64,000 nucleotides of DNA from Megascapheus bottae (Eukaryota > Chordata > Mammalia > Rodentia > Geomyidae), in contig JANJXV010000187.1 of assembly GCA_024803745.1 (NCBI GenBank), positions 1,857,899 through 1,921,898 on the forward strand. The letters run 5' to 3'. Shown here piece after piece: positions 1-13,059 of this stretch (positions are counted from its first letter, which is position 1; the number at the start of each line of letters is the position of its first letter). A program made the translations under genes and the position numbers. The notes beneath the pieces were generated by a model. The model did not search any database, was not told where the DNA came from, and saw only the letters and a list, made by a program, of their open reading frames with translations.

Positions 1-94
1 TCATAATTTAAAAGAAGACCAAGGGATGAGTACATTTGTATAATGGTTACTACTGATTGCCATTATTGACTGAGTTTCGTGCCTGTAACCCCAT

Positions 95-275
95 CCTCCC
101 ATGCATATACATTCTCATGTAATCCGTCTTAGAATGGTATGAGAGGACAGATGATACTTTACAAGTAGGGAAACTGAGGCACAGAAAGTTCAGTTGTTTC
201 GCCTGGGTCACCACACAAGTCCACAGCCACTCAGTAGCTGGACCAAGGTAGACCCCAGAGACCTGTGCTCTTTGC
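95..275 (+). mobile_element. MIR SINE fragment
   Basis: The segment carries the MIR core signature: a 'gggaaactgaggcacagaaa' block at about 168 is followed by a gtcacc..cacagcc block and an AGTAGCTGGACC block in the expected order. MIR is an ancient tRNA-derived SINE shared by mammals, and this copy is clearly diverged. No target duplication is visible. Confidence 0.7.
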
Positions 276-335
276 CTTGAGCATTGACATCCCCAGGCAT
301 AAGATGGGAAGCACGATCTTCAAGAACCATTTTTT

Positions 336-518
336 TGCCAGTCCTGGGCCTTGAACTCAGGGCCTGAGCACTGTCCTTGGGCTTTCTCAAGGCTAGAGCT
401 CTACCACTTGAGCTACAGCACCATTTCTGGCTTTTTTCTATGTATGTGGTACAGAGGAATTGAACCCAGGTCCTTGTGCATGCTAGGCAAGCACTCTACC
501 ACTAGAGCACTCCTGGCC
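336..518 (-). mobile_element. IDL-Geo-type dimeric ID SINE, with 15-bp TSD
   Basis: Read on the minus strand this is a tRNA-derived head (A box near GTGCTCTAGTGGTAGAGTGC, B box near GGTTCAATTCC), a CCACATACATAGAAAAA linker, and a second ID-like monomer ending in CCAGGACTGGC and an A tail. The element lies between perfect 15-bp direct repeats at 321-335 and 519-533 (CAAGAACCATTTTTT), so it is a full retrotransposition product. The family name is recalled for geomyoid rodents and was not verified by search. Confidence 0.85.
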
Positions 519-520
519 CA

Positions 521-1004
521 AGAACCATTTTTTAAGGCAGGCTGTACATCCAGTGTCCTGCATGGACTGCCAGGAGATGCAGCAAACCCAATGGACTTGA
601 TGAGACTCAACCTCAAACCTACCAAGTGCCCATGCCATGTGGTGGACACACAGAGGGCAGGTCAAAGAGGGAAACAAAGAGACCTATGCCAGCGTGAACT
701 GGGTGGAAGCCACAGGAAGACCACAACGGCACAATGCACAGAAGTAACTCCCATTACTCTGCTGAGACTCTGGGCATTCATCACAGCAGAGCAAGAAATG
801 GGGTGCCCAGGACCTAGAAAAGACCCAGGACCCTAGCAGCAGACAGCGTTGGAGCCTTTCACCTGGAAGGTCTTTGGAGCCATTTGGATTCCTTTTCCAA
901 TGATCTTCCTGGTGTGATAATACACATTCTCATTCACACATTGCCTTGTGGATCCTTCTTGATGTTCTTCCCTTACGTGGAATGCCAGAAAACATACTGA
1001 CCAC
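521..1004. other. Unassigned unique sequence
   Basis: This interval lies between two dimeric SINEs. It carries no recognisable repeat, coding domain or strong regulatory motif. Confidence 0.5.
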
Positions 1005-1192
1005 CACAGGACAGGGTGGCCCAATGGCATTGTCTAGCATACACAATGCCCTGGGTTCAATTCCTTAGTACACAGAAAAAGCCAGAAGTGGTGTTGTGGC
1101 TCAAGTGGTAGAGAGCTAGCTTTGAGAAAGCTCAAGGACAGTGCCCAGGCTCTGAGTTTAAGCGCCAGGACTGGCAAAAAAAGGAAAAAACA
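1005..1192 (+). mobile_element. IDL-Geo-type dimeric ID SINE
   Basis: The order is tRNA-like head (GGTGGCCCAATGGCATTGTC, B box GGTTCAATTCC), linker with CACAGAAAAAGCCAGAAGTGG, second monomer ending CCAGGACTGGC, then an A-rich tail. Short direct repeats ACTGACCAC occur at 996-1004 and 1193-1201. The copy is more diverged than the one at 336-518, so it is probably older. Confidence 0.8.
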
Positions 1193-1454
1193 ACTGACCA
1201 CATAGAAGGTACTTAACAAGTGTCTACTGGTTGGCCAAAGGACTGCCCACCCAGGCCTACCTGGCACTGGTCATTTTAGAGCTGTCTAAGGAATCGATTT
1301 TATTTCAAACAGGTTGTAAGATACTATTTTCTTTTCTTTTCCTTTTTACTCTTCCTTGACAATGAAGTGCCTTTGAAAGTTCCTAAGTGATAGATATTAT
1401 CCTACAATCAAATGTTACCCTGCTGTTTGATATCTATTCAAATCCAGTCTGGGC

Positions 1455-1735
1455 TAACTCTCATGTGCCAGATGCTTGGGTTGAACTAAGTTTGCTGAAT
1501 CTTCAAAACAACCCTGAAAAGGGGGGGGGGAAGAGAAGTGGCAGGGGAGGGGGAGGAAGGGGGAAATTCTATCGTCTGTTTTCCTAGATAAGGGAACTGA
1601 GGCACGTGCGTGAGTTTATTTGTTCACAACATGGTGGACCTGAACTTGAGCACATAAGTGAGTTCACCAGCTCATAAATGGCTGGGTAAAGGTTTCACCT
1701 CTGTTCTCTTTGCCCCAGAGCCCTGGCTCTGTCAC
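1455..1735 (+). mobile_element. MIR SINE, interrupted by a G-rich tract
   Basis: The expected MIR order is present: CATGTGCCAGATGCTTGGG, then AATCTTCAAAACAACCCT, then GGGAACTGAGGCACGTGC, ending in the terminal CCCAGAGCCCTGGCTCT. A purine/G-rich stretch at about 1517-1562 sits in the middle where the consensus has GAGGTAGGTACTATTATT, and is probably a local expansion. Confidence 0.65.
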
Positions 1736-3640
1736 CTCCATAGAAGCTCCTGGAAATGTCTTGGTGATAAACATCCAGATGACCATGGCTGTGATAACTT
1801 TGTACTGGCCAACACCTATCACCTTGCTCTATCCTATGTAGGTGTCCACCTCATCACTTAAAAGAACAACTTCATTTGCTCAGCAGAGCCTCTGTGAAGC
1901 AAAGTTCTTTTTTTTTATCCTGAGGAAGAAGCCGAGACTAACAAGGTGGAGACTTGATCTCCACAGGGATGGGAGTTCAAGTCACAACCAGTGGCCTCTA
2001 GATCAGATGCCATCTACCTGGTTGGGAGTGGAGGCTCCAATCTCAGCGCACCACTCTCAGCTCAACCCATCCCATCCCTCCTCCACCCAGAAAGAACAAA
2101 AGGAAACCTTCCCTGGAAGCACCAAGCAAAGATGTCAGCATCCTGTGTCGCCATAGCAACCAGCCCTCCTCCATCTCCTCAGGAGGAGGGGGGGGGAAGC
2201 AAAAGTCAAACTGAGCCTCCTGTGGAACATTCTGTGGGTAAACACCAGGACCAGTGTGTTTGGGCCTCTGTTTTCTCACGTCAATAGGGTGAATCATTCT
2301 TGGAACAGGGGCTGGGAAGCTGACCAGGTTCCTAAGTAGATAAGGTTAATGGTGCTCTTCCAGAGATGGCGGGGTCACTTTGAAAATTAATCCTGTTTTA
2401 TTTTATTTTCTTTCCTCTAGAATGTGGGCTTATACATGAGCAGATTCAAAATCAGAGAAGAGAAGCCAACAGCAGTTCCTGGCAAGGGATCTGTAAGCAT
2501 TACCACATCCCCTTTTAGGCTGACATCATCTTATTGCCCATCTCTTGGCAAGGTCTTGTCAACTTGAAGATTGGCAGATAGGAGAAAGAACACAGCAAGA
2601 AACCAAGGGATGTGAAAGCTTGGTGCCACTGTGTTCACAATGTCTAACCTGAGTCCTGGTGGAGGCCTTGCTCATTCCTAGTCTAGTTACAGACTGCAGC
2701 TATGAGCAATGATTTGGTTTGGGGCTCAGGGGTTGTTGGGGGGAGTGCTTTTGTTGCCAATATTTGATCTTGGTAGGAGAGGACGTGGAAGCTGAGGTTA
2801 GAAAGACAAGAAGCAGTAAGCTATAGGACCATGTAGAAAGAACATCTCAGACCAAAGTCATAAGCAGGTTCCAGGGTAATAACTACTCTCTCTGGATGGA
2901 AGTGGGTAGTGGGCTCTATAAGAGAAGTGTGGGGGTGGGGGGTATGGATAGGACATGGAAACTGTGGTGGAGGGGGGAGTGAACTAGGAATGTGATGGAA
3001 GTTTTATGCTAAATATTGTGTGAAGTCATTGGCAAATTCTAAGGCAAAGCAAAGGGAAGGGGCTATGTTATTCTCAGAGCCTGGCCTATATAACCAGTAC
3101 TCAAACATGGGATGAATGAGCTGAGATAATGCACAGAAGTGTTTTTCAAGCAGTGAAGTATTGCAGAAAATTTTGAGATCACAAAACTATTGCAGACTTC
3201 TAGGTAGCAAGGAGGGAAAGCGAGAAGCATCTGATTCGTAGAACACCCCATCCCTGTGAAAATCACTCCGAGCCACATCAAGATGCAAAGCTGGCAAGAG
3301 CCCCACCCACACAGACTTCTGAAGAAATCACCAGCAAGGAATTCTTTCTTGTCCACCAGAGACAGAACAGGAAGGTGAAGAAGGGCAGGGCAGGGGGGTG
3401 GAGAGGGAAAGCCCTGAGAGCTGAGATCTGTGTGGCTCTGGTGTGGAGGAAGTAGGTTCTAATGAAGTACTGACTTCCCCACTGACCTCTTCTCCACAAT
3501 GCAGCTGCTTTATTAGAGCCACTTGGTGGCTGGGATAGCCAGAGTTGTGACTGAAGAAGGAATGAACAGTGGGACCTTGTTGCAAAGAAGATGTGAGCTG
3601 GAAAGTGGGGGGAAGGGTAGTTCAGGATACAGGGTGTGCC
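1736..3640. other. Mostly unique non-coding DNA
   Basis: No SINE, LINE, LTR or coding domain was recognised. The interval includes purine-rich patches near 2920-2990 and 3370-3410. Short open frames here have no domain and no splice context. Confidence 0.5.
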
Positions 3641-3642
3641 AC

Positions 3643-3676
3643 ACACACACACACACACGCACACACACACACACAG
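3643..3676. repeat. (CA)n microsatellite
   Basis: A near-pure CA dinucleotide run, interrupted once by CGCA. Antisense reading gives a meaningless Cys/Val run. Confidence 0.95.
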
Positions 3677-4194
3677 AGCAGCAGTTTGGAGCAGTAGAAA
3701 TTTTGTCCTTTGGCTCATGTTGAATGTGCTGTTTGGAAATGCCATGCTAAGGAATCCATGGTTGTAACAAATTCATGGATTCATTTTCACTTTCATGTCA
3801 GGGAGACAAAGAGCTGGACTCTGCCCACGCTTAGCTATAGCCGGCAGGTTTCAGCACTCTGGACAGCAGCCAGGCGGGTTCATCAGCCCTCCCTTAGGTG
3901 GTGATGAAGATTCACCAAGACTCCCAGGCTCAATGGGGAAAGCCAGGAAAACCCACCCATAGTGTCAATTGGCAAACATCAAGCCTTGCCTGACCCTGTT
4001 TCCATTTCCAAGAGAATTAAAGAGGAATTAAAATCCAACAATCTGGGATATAGGAAAATAATTTCTTACCGTACTTGAAATGTGCCGTTGCACTAAAATT
4101 ACATGGAAAGTGCACATATTTTCAAAAGATTTATGATGAGAAAGAGGAGGAAAAACTCTAAAAAGCAGTTGGTAGGCTGTCAATAAAACTCAAA
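3677..4194. other. Unassigned unique sequence
   Basis: Diverged non-coding sequence, becoming AT-rich after about 4010. No repeat family was recognised. Confidence 0.45.
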
Positions 4195-4350
4195 GAAACA
4201 TGAACTTGTTGAGAAGTGGTTAAATAAATGGAACTACCTTCATATGGTAGAATACTATGCAGTCATTAAAACTGTTTCCAAAAACTCAACAATGACCTGG
4301 AGAAACACTTCAAGTACCAGTTTTGAAAATGAGGGCTTTTTAAAAACAAT
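4195..4350 (+). mobile_element. Old L1 3' end fragment
   Basis: The segment GGTTAAATAAATGGAACTAC followed by TAGAATACTATGCAGTCATT matches the block that recurs near the 3' ends of old mammalian L1 (L1M-type) elements. It is diverged and lacks a visible tail or target duplication. Subfamily was not determined. Confidence 0.5.
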
Positions 4351-4398
4351 ATATAATGCAGAATCTCAATCTATGCATGAATGTTCACAATAGCTTAA

Positions 4399-4512
4399 TT
4401 CCTTCCTTTCTTCTCTCTTTCCTTCCCTTTCCTCTTCTCCCCTTTCTCCACCATCCCTCTTCACCTCCCTTCTCCCCTCTCTCCTCCTCCCTTCAGCCCC
4501 TCCCATTTTCTC
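4399..4512. repeat. Polypyrimidine tract (CCTTCTC-rich)
   Basis: About 110 bp consist almost only of C and T on the plus strand, in irregular TTCC/CTCC units. It directly abuts a diverged antisense SINE. Confidence 0.85.
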
Positions 4513-4725
4513 TAGGGTTTGAACTCAGGGCCTTTCAATATGCTATGCAAATGGCATACTACTTGAACCATGCCCTTTTTTTTGTTGTTGTTTTTAAGAT
4601 AAGGGCTCACTTTTTTTTGCCATCTTTCTATCTATACTTCCCAGGTTGACAAATGTGTACCACCATTACTATCTTTGTCAAGACGATGTCTTAAACTTCC
4701 TGCAGGGCCAGCATTGAACTATATA
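4513..4725 (-). mobile_element. Diverged ID/B1-type SINE
   Basis: GGGTTTGAACTCAGGGCCTTT is the reverse of an ID-type tail seen in many better copies here. The following TTAAGATAAGGGCTCAC and CAGGTTGACAAATGTGTACC look like decayed B1 sequence. Low similarity makes the boundaries approximate. Confidence 0.45.
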
Positions 4726-4819
4726 TAATCTTCCCAACCGATGCCTATTGAGTAGCTAGATAGTGGGCAGCAGACCCTACACTAGACTATCAGCTTTGTA
4801 CATGCTGTGTGATTCTGTT

Positions 4820-5050
4820 TATATACCTTTTTGAAAATTATAGTTACATATGCACTTATGGGGTACAAAATGGTATGAGCGTTGGATGACTAAGTCAAGC
4901 TAATTAATAGAGGAGTTGTCTCAAAAGTGTTCAGGGAGTTTTTGTGAGAGCATTTGCAAATGTACTCTCAGTGATCTGGAAATGTACCTATGCTCAAGTA
5001 TTAGCTATTTCACCAGGTTCTGTAACAGATCTCCAAAATGAATAATAAAT
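4820..5050 (+). mobile_element. Old L1 (L1M-like) 3' UTR fragment
   Basis: CACTTATGGGGTACAAAATGG, then AGTCAAGCTAATTAATAGAG, then CAAGTATTAGCTATTTCACC follow the order of the well-known L1M-type 3' region (TTATGGGGTACATG .. TCAGGGTAATT .. TCTAGCTATTT). The fragment is heavily diverged. Confidence 0.45.
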
Positions 5051-5250
5051 AATTCATGCTTACTCCTTCTGTCTAACCAAGGCTTTATGCCTTATGATTG
5101 GCCAATGGCAAGACTAAAGAGAAGCAAATTGGAGTGTTCCAGAGCCTGCAGATGGAGTAGAGGTTGTGAGGACTGGGGCAACACCAGGGTGTTGATTTCT
5201 GTATTTGGGTTTTGTCTGGCCCATGCCTGTATGTGTCAGATAAAACTACA

Positions 5251-7084
<1,834 letters not shown>

Positions 7085-7320
7085 CTTTTTGCATGGGTTA
7101 TCTTTGAAGATAAAGGCCTGCTTTCTGCCTTGTAGCAGCCTGGACTGTGATCTTTCTATCTGTGCTTCCCCTGTGGCCAGGATAATTGGCATGTACCATT
7201 GAATTCAGCCACTTGAGATAAAGGCTCAGACTCTCCCCTCCTCCTCCCCAGGGCTGGCCTCAAACCACAATCCTCCTATTTCTCACTCCTAAGTAGCAAA
7301 GATCATACCCTGCCTGGCTG
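7085..7320 (-). mobile_element. Two tandem diverged B1-type SINEs
   Basis: Two successive antisense B1-like blocks are visible. The first reads through CTTGTAGCAGCCTGGACTGT to GGATAATTGGCATGTACC; the second from AGATAAAGGCTCAGACTC to CAAAGATCATACCCTGCCTGG. Both retain the antisense B1 order (GCTGGCCTCAAACC .. ATCCTCCTATTTC .. TAGCAAAGAT) with many substitutions. Confidence 0.55.
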
Positions 7321-7999
7321 AAAAGGAGCATTATTTAGGATCAAATGGGAGATAATTTGTAACAAAAAGTGTATGAAAGTAACTCTACAAGCTGGGGTTA
7401 TACACCATCCTTATTTTCTCCTTCTTGGCCTGCTCTTATTATATAACTTTTCCACAATTTATTTGTACTGCTTTTATAATCAAGCAGGGGGGAAAAAGCC
7501 ATGTTATTTTTGAAGAAAGCAGGATCTCAGAGGTCACAGTGACTTTATGCTATTTGTCCTCTGTGCATCTGGAGAAATAACTCTTTGATTTTGGCCCTAG
7601 GCACTTTGAACATATGAGCACAAGACCTACGAAAGGTTTATTCTGGGACAAGTCAGCACAATTGCTCTCAGTCCTGAAGACGGACAATTCTCAAACATTC
7701 TGTCCTTGCTCGGGGTCAGTGCGTCCATCCACCTACTCATCCATGCAAAGAGAAATGACTAGAGAAGGAGCCGGGTGCTCTGAGCACCCCCAAAGCAGAT
7801 CACGCCACAGCAGCAAGACAAACATGCAAACAAACACAGCCCCGTGTGAATTAGAATACATAGGACAGTCAAGGCATGCAGCCATGTGGAAGAAAAAGAA
7901 GGGTGTCTGGAATATTCATACAGTATTATTAGCCCTGGGTCTTGAAGGATAGAGAACCAGGTGGGTGGGCGAGGTGGAGAAGATATTCACGGTGCAGCA

Positions 8000-8091
8000 C
8001 ACAGAGAAAGAGAGAGACAGAGAGACAGAGAAACAGAGAGAGAGACAGAGACAGACAGAGACAGGGAGAGAGGAAGGAAGGAGAGACAAAT
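8000..8091. repeat. GA-rich tract with (GAGACA)n
   Basis: A polypurine run of AGAGAC/AGACAG units with irregular spacing. Open frames through it in both directions are repeat artefacts. Confidence 0.9.
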
Positions 8092-8483
8092 GAAGATGAG
8101 GTGGCAATGTTACTACTGGAACCCTAAAAATTGGAAAGTGAGTAGGAGGATGTGCAAGTTAGGATCCTTTGGTGATAAATCACAAAAATTGGGGAGCTCA
8201 CTGGAAGAATGTAGGACAGCTCTTACAAGAACCAAAGAAGTGAAAGAATTAGGCTCAGGAAATGCAGCTTTAGGAAGCTTGTGGAAAGCTAGGTTGGTCT
8301 CATGGGAAACCTGCAACAGGGTGGAACTCCTGCAATCAGTCCAGTGTTCCTCGGAGGGGGAATTTTAATGGCAGCCAACCATTGGCTGGAGGAAGGGGTG
8401 AAGGTTGACTGACAGTGGAGGCTGTCTAAGTGGGGCAACTTCACCTTCCAATGACAAGTCAAGCCCCACCCCCTTCCTTCCAA

Positions 8484-8690
8484 GCTGTGGTTCTCAACCA
8501 AGCGCGCATTTTTCCCACCCAGGAAATATTCGGAAATTCTTTCAAATGACTTTTACTTTCTAAAAAGTAGCAGTGAAGAGAGGTGCTACTGTCATCTACT
8601 GGGCATAGGCCAGGACACTCCTCCATATCCTGCAATGCTCAGGCTAGCCCCAGAACCCGTGATTCAGCGCAGGAGGTGAGAAATCATTTT
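8484..8690 (+). mobile_element. MER5A-like hAT DNA transposon remnant
   Basis: CTGTGGTTCTCAACCAAGCG, then AAATATTCGGAAATTCTTTC, then GAGGTGCTACTGTCATCTAC, GGGCATAGGCCAGG and CATCCTGCAATGCTCAGGCT reproduce the order of MER5A, a non-autonomous hAT-Charlie element common to placental mammals. The 3' terminal repeat is not clear. Confidence 0.7.
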
Positions 8691-8706
8691 GGATTTGAAG
8701 GAGGAA

Positions 8707-8725
8707 AAACAACAACAACAACAAA
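8707..8725. repeat. (CAA)n short tract
   Basis: About six CAA units follow an A-rich stretch. Possibly the tail of a decayed retroposon, but no body can be assigned. Confidence 0.8.
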
Positions 8726-8984
8726 ACCCCCTGAGCTCGACAGAGAGACAGAAACATCAGAAGTCCATCAGGTAAAAAAAAAATGGATGGAAGGATGGAA
8801 CAAACCATGAGATGATAAGGAGGAGGGGAAATGAGATGGTGAGGGAGGTTCAGGTGTTTGAGGATGATGAAGGTCATGGAAGAGAACTGATGGGCGGGGC
8901 AAGTGTGAGTGTGTTCGTATCCATGGCACTGCCTTTGTAATTATATGGCTTTAGACTCCTTACCAATTTCTTGCCTGCTACTTA

Positions 8985-9105
8985 TCAGCAGCTTCCTTAG
9001 GGATAGGACTCATCTGTTTTCTTTATCATTGCATTCAAATACCTGGAAAGATGTCTGGCACATAATACAGGATCTTCAAAGTACTTGCTGACAGAATGGA
9101 CAGAT
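8985..9105 (+). mobile_element. L2 LINE 3' end fragment
   Basis: The order GGATAGGACTCATCTGTTTTC, GTCTGGCACATAATACAGG, then CAAAGTACTTGCTGACAGAA matches the conserved L2 3' end (GGACTGTGTCTTGTT .. GCCTGGCACATAGTAGG .. AATATTTGTTGAATG). This is an ancient mammalian relic. Confidence 0.55.
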
Positions 9106-9529
9106 TAGATATAGTTAGAGTCCTGGATGTAGATTGATTGGTAAATGATAGGTTGATGTTGACAGAGAATGTAGAAAGATGGGAGAGGAATAAATGAACT
9201 AAGGGTACACTTAGCAATACTTCGTGCACAAGGGAAGAGTTGTAGGTTATATTCTTACAGGTGGTCTGTCAGATTCTTCTCTCCAAACCACTGCGAAGCA
9301 AGCTAGCATTTGAGCACACAGCAGAAGACTCCAGCTGACTAAGCCCCATAATTCTTGGACTTTCCAGGTCCTGGCTGAGCCACATGGTATGTGGCTGTCA
9401 CATTCTGACCTGCACAGGGTGCTCAAATAGGCCTGTGCAGGAAGTGCTCTGTCCCAGGAAGGCAGAGACAAGCTACTAGAATGACTTCAAGGCAGTGTCT
9501 TGTCTGTGTAGCCTACTAGTTGTTTATTT

Positions 9530-9745
9530 ATCAAATATATGTATGGTGTCAGCCTACCATGTGCCTGGCACAGTGGCAGATACAAAAGATCCATTGGTTA
9601 AAAAGATGCAGCAAAGGTAGTCTTTACTGCTATGGTCTTTAAAATCAATGGGAAGAGGCAGAGAATAAATGGGTCAACAGAGACATATGCAATGATAAAT
9701 GGTGACAAGCAATATAATTACATAATCAGAATATAGATAAATAAC
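9530..9745 (+). mobile_element. Ancient mammalian interspersed repeat, family not named
   Basis: TACCATGTGCCTGGCACAGT followed by GCAGATACAAAAGATCCATT and AGGCAGAGAATAAATGGGTC matches a widespread mammalian repeat whose 5' part reads TACTATGTGCCAGGCACTG and continues with an ATAAACAAGTAAATA-type block. The exact family cannot be assigned by eye. Confidence 0.4.
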
Positions 9746-10857
9746 GAAGAAGGAAACTGGCTAGAACCCTATCATACAAGCACACAAGGTCAGGTCAAGG
9801 ACAGTCTGTGAGAATCTGGTAGTTTCATACCAGAACAGGAATGGAGTCGATGTGTAGGAAATTAAAAAGTAGCCATTTAAACAATATCCACTACAGACAT
9901 CATGGTGCAAAGCTTGCTCCATGTATATGCCATGGCCAACATGATCACAAACCAAATGACCCTCTTCCCTGAGATTTTTCCAGAGACTGGAGGGACTCTG
10001 AACAGAAAGTGGTCCCTGAGGAAAAGTGCAGGCCAACGTTGCTCTTCAAACTCCTGGAAACCCTGCTCCAAGCCAATGCCAAAAATAATCCTATTAGTCA
10101 CATTCGAAGTGCTAAGCAGAAACAAAAAGAAATCAAAATTAATTTCAATTCTTTACAGTGACAGCAGCAATTAAGGTGACAAGATTATGGAAATTATCGC
10201 CACCGAGGGAGATCTTTGCCCATGAGGGGGAAAAATAACCAGTAAAACAGGAGAAGTAAGAAACAGGGATTTGAACTGGGTTATGAAAAAAAAAACCTAT
10301 GGGCCACCAATTCTCTGGGAACTAGAAATGGCCATTTCGCCATGCAATGATAGTTTACTCTGCCGTGACTGTAACTCTGCCTTGGTGGTGGAAAGCGACT
10401 GAGGTTTGTAAAGTTTGCACATTCATATAGTAAGATTTTTGCTTTTCATAAGGTGATACTCAAGCAGGTTGTCTCCACTTCTTTGTCTGCTGCCTGGTCC
10501 TCTCTCTTTTGAGAACCATACCTTTCTCTGTGCTTTCTCCTTTCTTACTGATCCCATCCACAGCAACCTGGGGTTATAGAGGAGTGTTACAAAGCACTCA
10601 ACACCATACTTCCTAACCAGTACTGCTGTTTCCTGAGGAACACTAGGAAACCTAGAAAAGACAGAGAGGCAAGCCTGTGGCTTTACTTCTTCAGGAACTT
10701 TACTAGACCAGGAGATGAAGGGGCACTTTTGGTGAAAGTAGTAAATACCGTCTGTTCAGTCTGTTGTTACCCATCTACCACCCTCTAGTCTCTGTACTGT
10801 CCAGAGAGCCTCGACCCATGTGTCTTAGGAAAAGGCATTTAACTCATGCTCTGTAGA
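9746..10857. other. Unassigned unique sequence
   Basis: No repeat or gene was recognised. Overlapping open frames on both strands at 9761-10174 (up to 91 codons) have no recognisable domain. Confidence 0.45.
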
Positions 10858-11035
10858 ACCACTCATCCATGCACTCACGCATCCATTGATGTATCCATCA
10901 TTCATTTAGCCATTCAACCATCCATCCATGTATCATCAATACATGCATGCATGGATCCATCCATGCAGCAACCCATCTATCCACACACGCATCTGTCCAT
11001 CATCCACCCACCCATCTATCTATGCACTTACCCAA
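10858..11035. repeat. Imperfect (ATCC)n / CATC-rich tract
   Basis: Irregular CATC, CCATCCAT and ATCTATC units with interspersed ATGCATGC extend for about 175 bp. Decay of the unit suggests an old microsatellite. Confidence 0.85.
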
Positions 11036-11049
11036 CAGTTGTTTAGTAA

Positions 11050-11300
11050 CCAGTGTGATGAGAAGGGAGGAATGGTAGAAATTTTCAATTGGATGCTCTC
11101 ATAGGAAAGGACATGACAGAAATAGACGTATGAATAACCAGGTCTAGAGAGGGACCAATTCAAGGCCCTTGTGCTACCTGTATTGGAAAAAGCGAAGAGG
11201 AGGGTGGCCAGGTAAGAAGAGAGGAGGGCCTATAAACTAAGGCCAGGGAGCTGCTGGGGATAGAATAGATTATGTAGGACCTATAGCCATTTCAAACATG
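11050..11300 (+). mobile_element. Ancient mammalian interspersed repeat, family not named
   Basis: AGGGTGGCCAGGTAAGAAGA and TAGATTATGTAGGACCTATAG correspond to the middle and 3' part of the repeat family suspected at 9530-9745 and 53905-54080 (consensus ATCATGTAGGGCCTTGTAGG). Boundaries are approximate. Confidence 0.35.
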
Positions 11301-11399
11301 AAGCTTGAGCAATCATTTCATATTCACATTTCAGCCAAGCTCTCCCCCCCACACACACACACTGTTGGTCTATCAAGTAGATTCAACCATAATAACAGT

Positions 11400-11525
11400 A
11401 TTTATCATCGAAACCACTGTTATTGTTGTTCCATTGGAGACTCGAGAACAATGAAGCAAGCAGAGAAAGTAATTTCCCCAAGGTCAAGGTCACCAAAATG
11501 GGAAGGAACACAGTCAGGATCCCAT
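11400..11525 (+). mobile_element. MIR SINE fragment
   Basis: AGAGAAAGTAATTTCCCCAAG, GTCAAGGTCACC and CACAGTCAGGATCCCATTA follow the MIR 3' half order (GAGAGGTTAAGTAACTTGCC .. AAGGTCACACAGC .. GGATTCGAA). Confidence 0.55.
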
Positions 11526-11639
11526 TAGAAGGTTGTCGACCTGAGATGATTAGAGAGATTTTTCTGTCTCCAGATATCTGTGCTGTATAACCTCTTGCTG
11601 GGTTAAGCATTGTTCTGCTTGTTTTCTTTCTTGTAGTTG

Positions 11640-11885
11640 AAGTTGCAGGTACAGAGTCCCCAGTCTCATCCTGATTCAGGGTCTGGGAGCTGTCCCTAAG
11701 CCTCTTTGTGCTCAAAACTAGCATTCTACCCCTCCAGCCACAGCACCACTTCTAGTTTTTGAGTGGTTAGTTGGAGATATGAGTCTCATAGGGGCTTTTC
11801 TACCTGGGCTGCCTTTGAACCACGATCCACAGATCTCTGCCTCCTGAGTAGCTAGGATCACAGGTGTGAGCCACCAGTGCCCGGT
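11640..11885 (-). mobile_element. B1-dID SINE
   Basis: Antisense reading gives a B1 monomer (CCGGGCACTGGTGGCTCACA-like start at 11885, then CTAGCTACTCAGGAGGCAGA) followed by the ID-derived part ending near 11670 (GGACAGCTCCCAGACCCTG-like). B1-dID is a 7SL/tRNA composite SINE of rodents. It ends in the standard antisense order GAGTAGCTAGGATCACAGG, TGTGAGCCACC. Confidence 0.8.
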
Positions 11886-12221
11886 AGGTGTGGCTGTCTT
11901 CCAGGTGATTCCTTGTGCGACAAGGAGTCATAGTGGGAAGAGACAGTTGGAGGGAGTTTGGGCCCCAGTTCAGGGCAGGTCTGAGACCGTGCCCAAATCA
12001 GCCCTGAACAGAAGCAGGAGTAATCAAGCAGGTTGTGTTCAAGACAGGATATCATTAGGCTAGGACTGAAGGGATTTATCTCATTTCATATAGGAAAGAT
12101 TCTGTTGCAGTATTTCTTTTAATGATATTTATTCTTTTTTAATAATTGCAAATATAATGCATACTGATGGTGGAAATTACCATTACAAATAAATAGAAAA
12201 ATAGTCTTTTCTGTTTGTTTG

Positions 12222-12320
12222 TACGTGTTCTATATCCCTGGCTGTCCTTGAACTTGTGATCCTCTTGTTCTAGCTTCTCTAGTGCTGGGATTACAGGTAT
12301 GCCCCATCATACTCAGTATT
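12222..12320 (-). mobile_element. B1 monomer (proto-B1-like)
   Basis: CTGGCTGTCCTTGAACTTGTG, GATCCTCTTGTTCTAGCTTC and GTGCTGGGATTACAGGTATG are the classical antisense B1 landmarks. No ID part follows, so this is a monomer. Confidence 0.75.
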
Positions 12321-12381
12321 ACATTCATGCTTAGTAATTCTGTGCTTTTCAATCCAATATAAATCTGCCCCTTCCATGTAT

Positions 12382-12383
<2 letters not shown>

Positions 12384-12419
<36 letters not shown>
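12384..12419. repeat. (CA)n microsatellite
   Basis: About 18 perfect CA units, followed by a short impure CACGTACA extension to about 12453. Confidence 0.95.
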
Positions 12420-12422
<3 letters not shown>

Positions 12423-12544
12423 CACGTACACGTACATAAACACACACACACTCACCTAGACTCTCTTAGCCTCTGTTTTCTTTTCTATAATATGGAGATA
12501 AAAATATTCACCTTTCAGGGTTACATAATGGATGCTTAATTACT

Positions 12545-12800
12545 TTGTTTGTTTTTCATCCACTTGACATTCTATAATGAACATTTTTCATGTGTCATTA
12601 ACTACTCTTCAAAAACATGACTTTTAATGGCTGCATAATATGCCATCATTTAATGAGCCATAATTTATTTAACTATTCTGCTCTTATTGAACTTTGAAGT
12701 GTTTTCTAATATTTTGCTATGCGAGATAACACTGCATACTCAAATCTTTCTTGACATCTTTTTTATTCCCCCTTAGGATAAACTTCCAAAACAGAAATGA
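12545..12800 (-). mobile_element. Old L1 3' region, antisense
   Basis: TTTTAATGGCTGCATAATATG, CCATAATTTATTTAACTATTC, TCTAATATTTTGCTATGCGAG and TAGGATAAACTTCCAAAACAG follow the order of the antisense 3' region of old mammalian L1 elements. It is diverged and truncated. Confidence 0.55.
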
Positions 12801-13059
12801 CACAGAAAAACAGTACATGAATCTTCAATGTTTTTATGCATCTGGTGTCAAATTATTTTCTTGGGGGTGGGGAAATATATATTTCTAATGCCATCTAATG
12901 AATAGTTATTTCAAATTCAACACACCAGTCAGAGAAGTGCATGTGTCAGTATATTTGTGGATGGGAAGAAGAAAGATTGAACCCATAGGATGTTTCAGAG
13001 CCATCCAACCTTTTCTATGTATAGAATACATTCAATTCCTTATATGAGAGACTCAGAAA

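Noticed and set aside
351..836. 161-codon open frame at the left end
   Set aside because: Its first third is the antisense IDL SINE and the rest is unsupported unique sequence.
1005..1080. tRNA gene
   Set aside because: The A and B boxes belong to the tRNA-like head of an IDL SINE; no cloverleaf or discriminator is preserved. The same applies to every other B-box match here.
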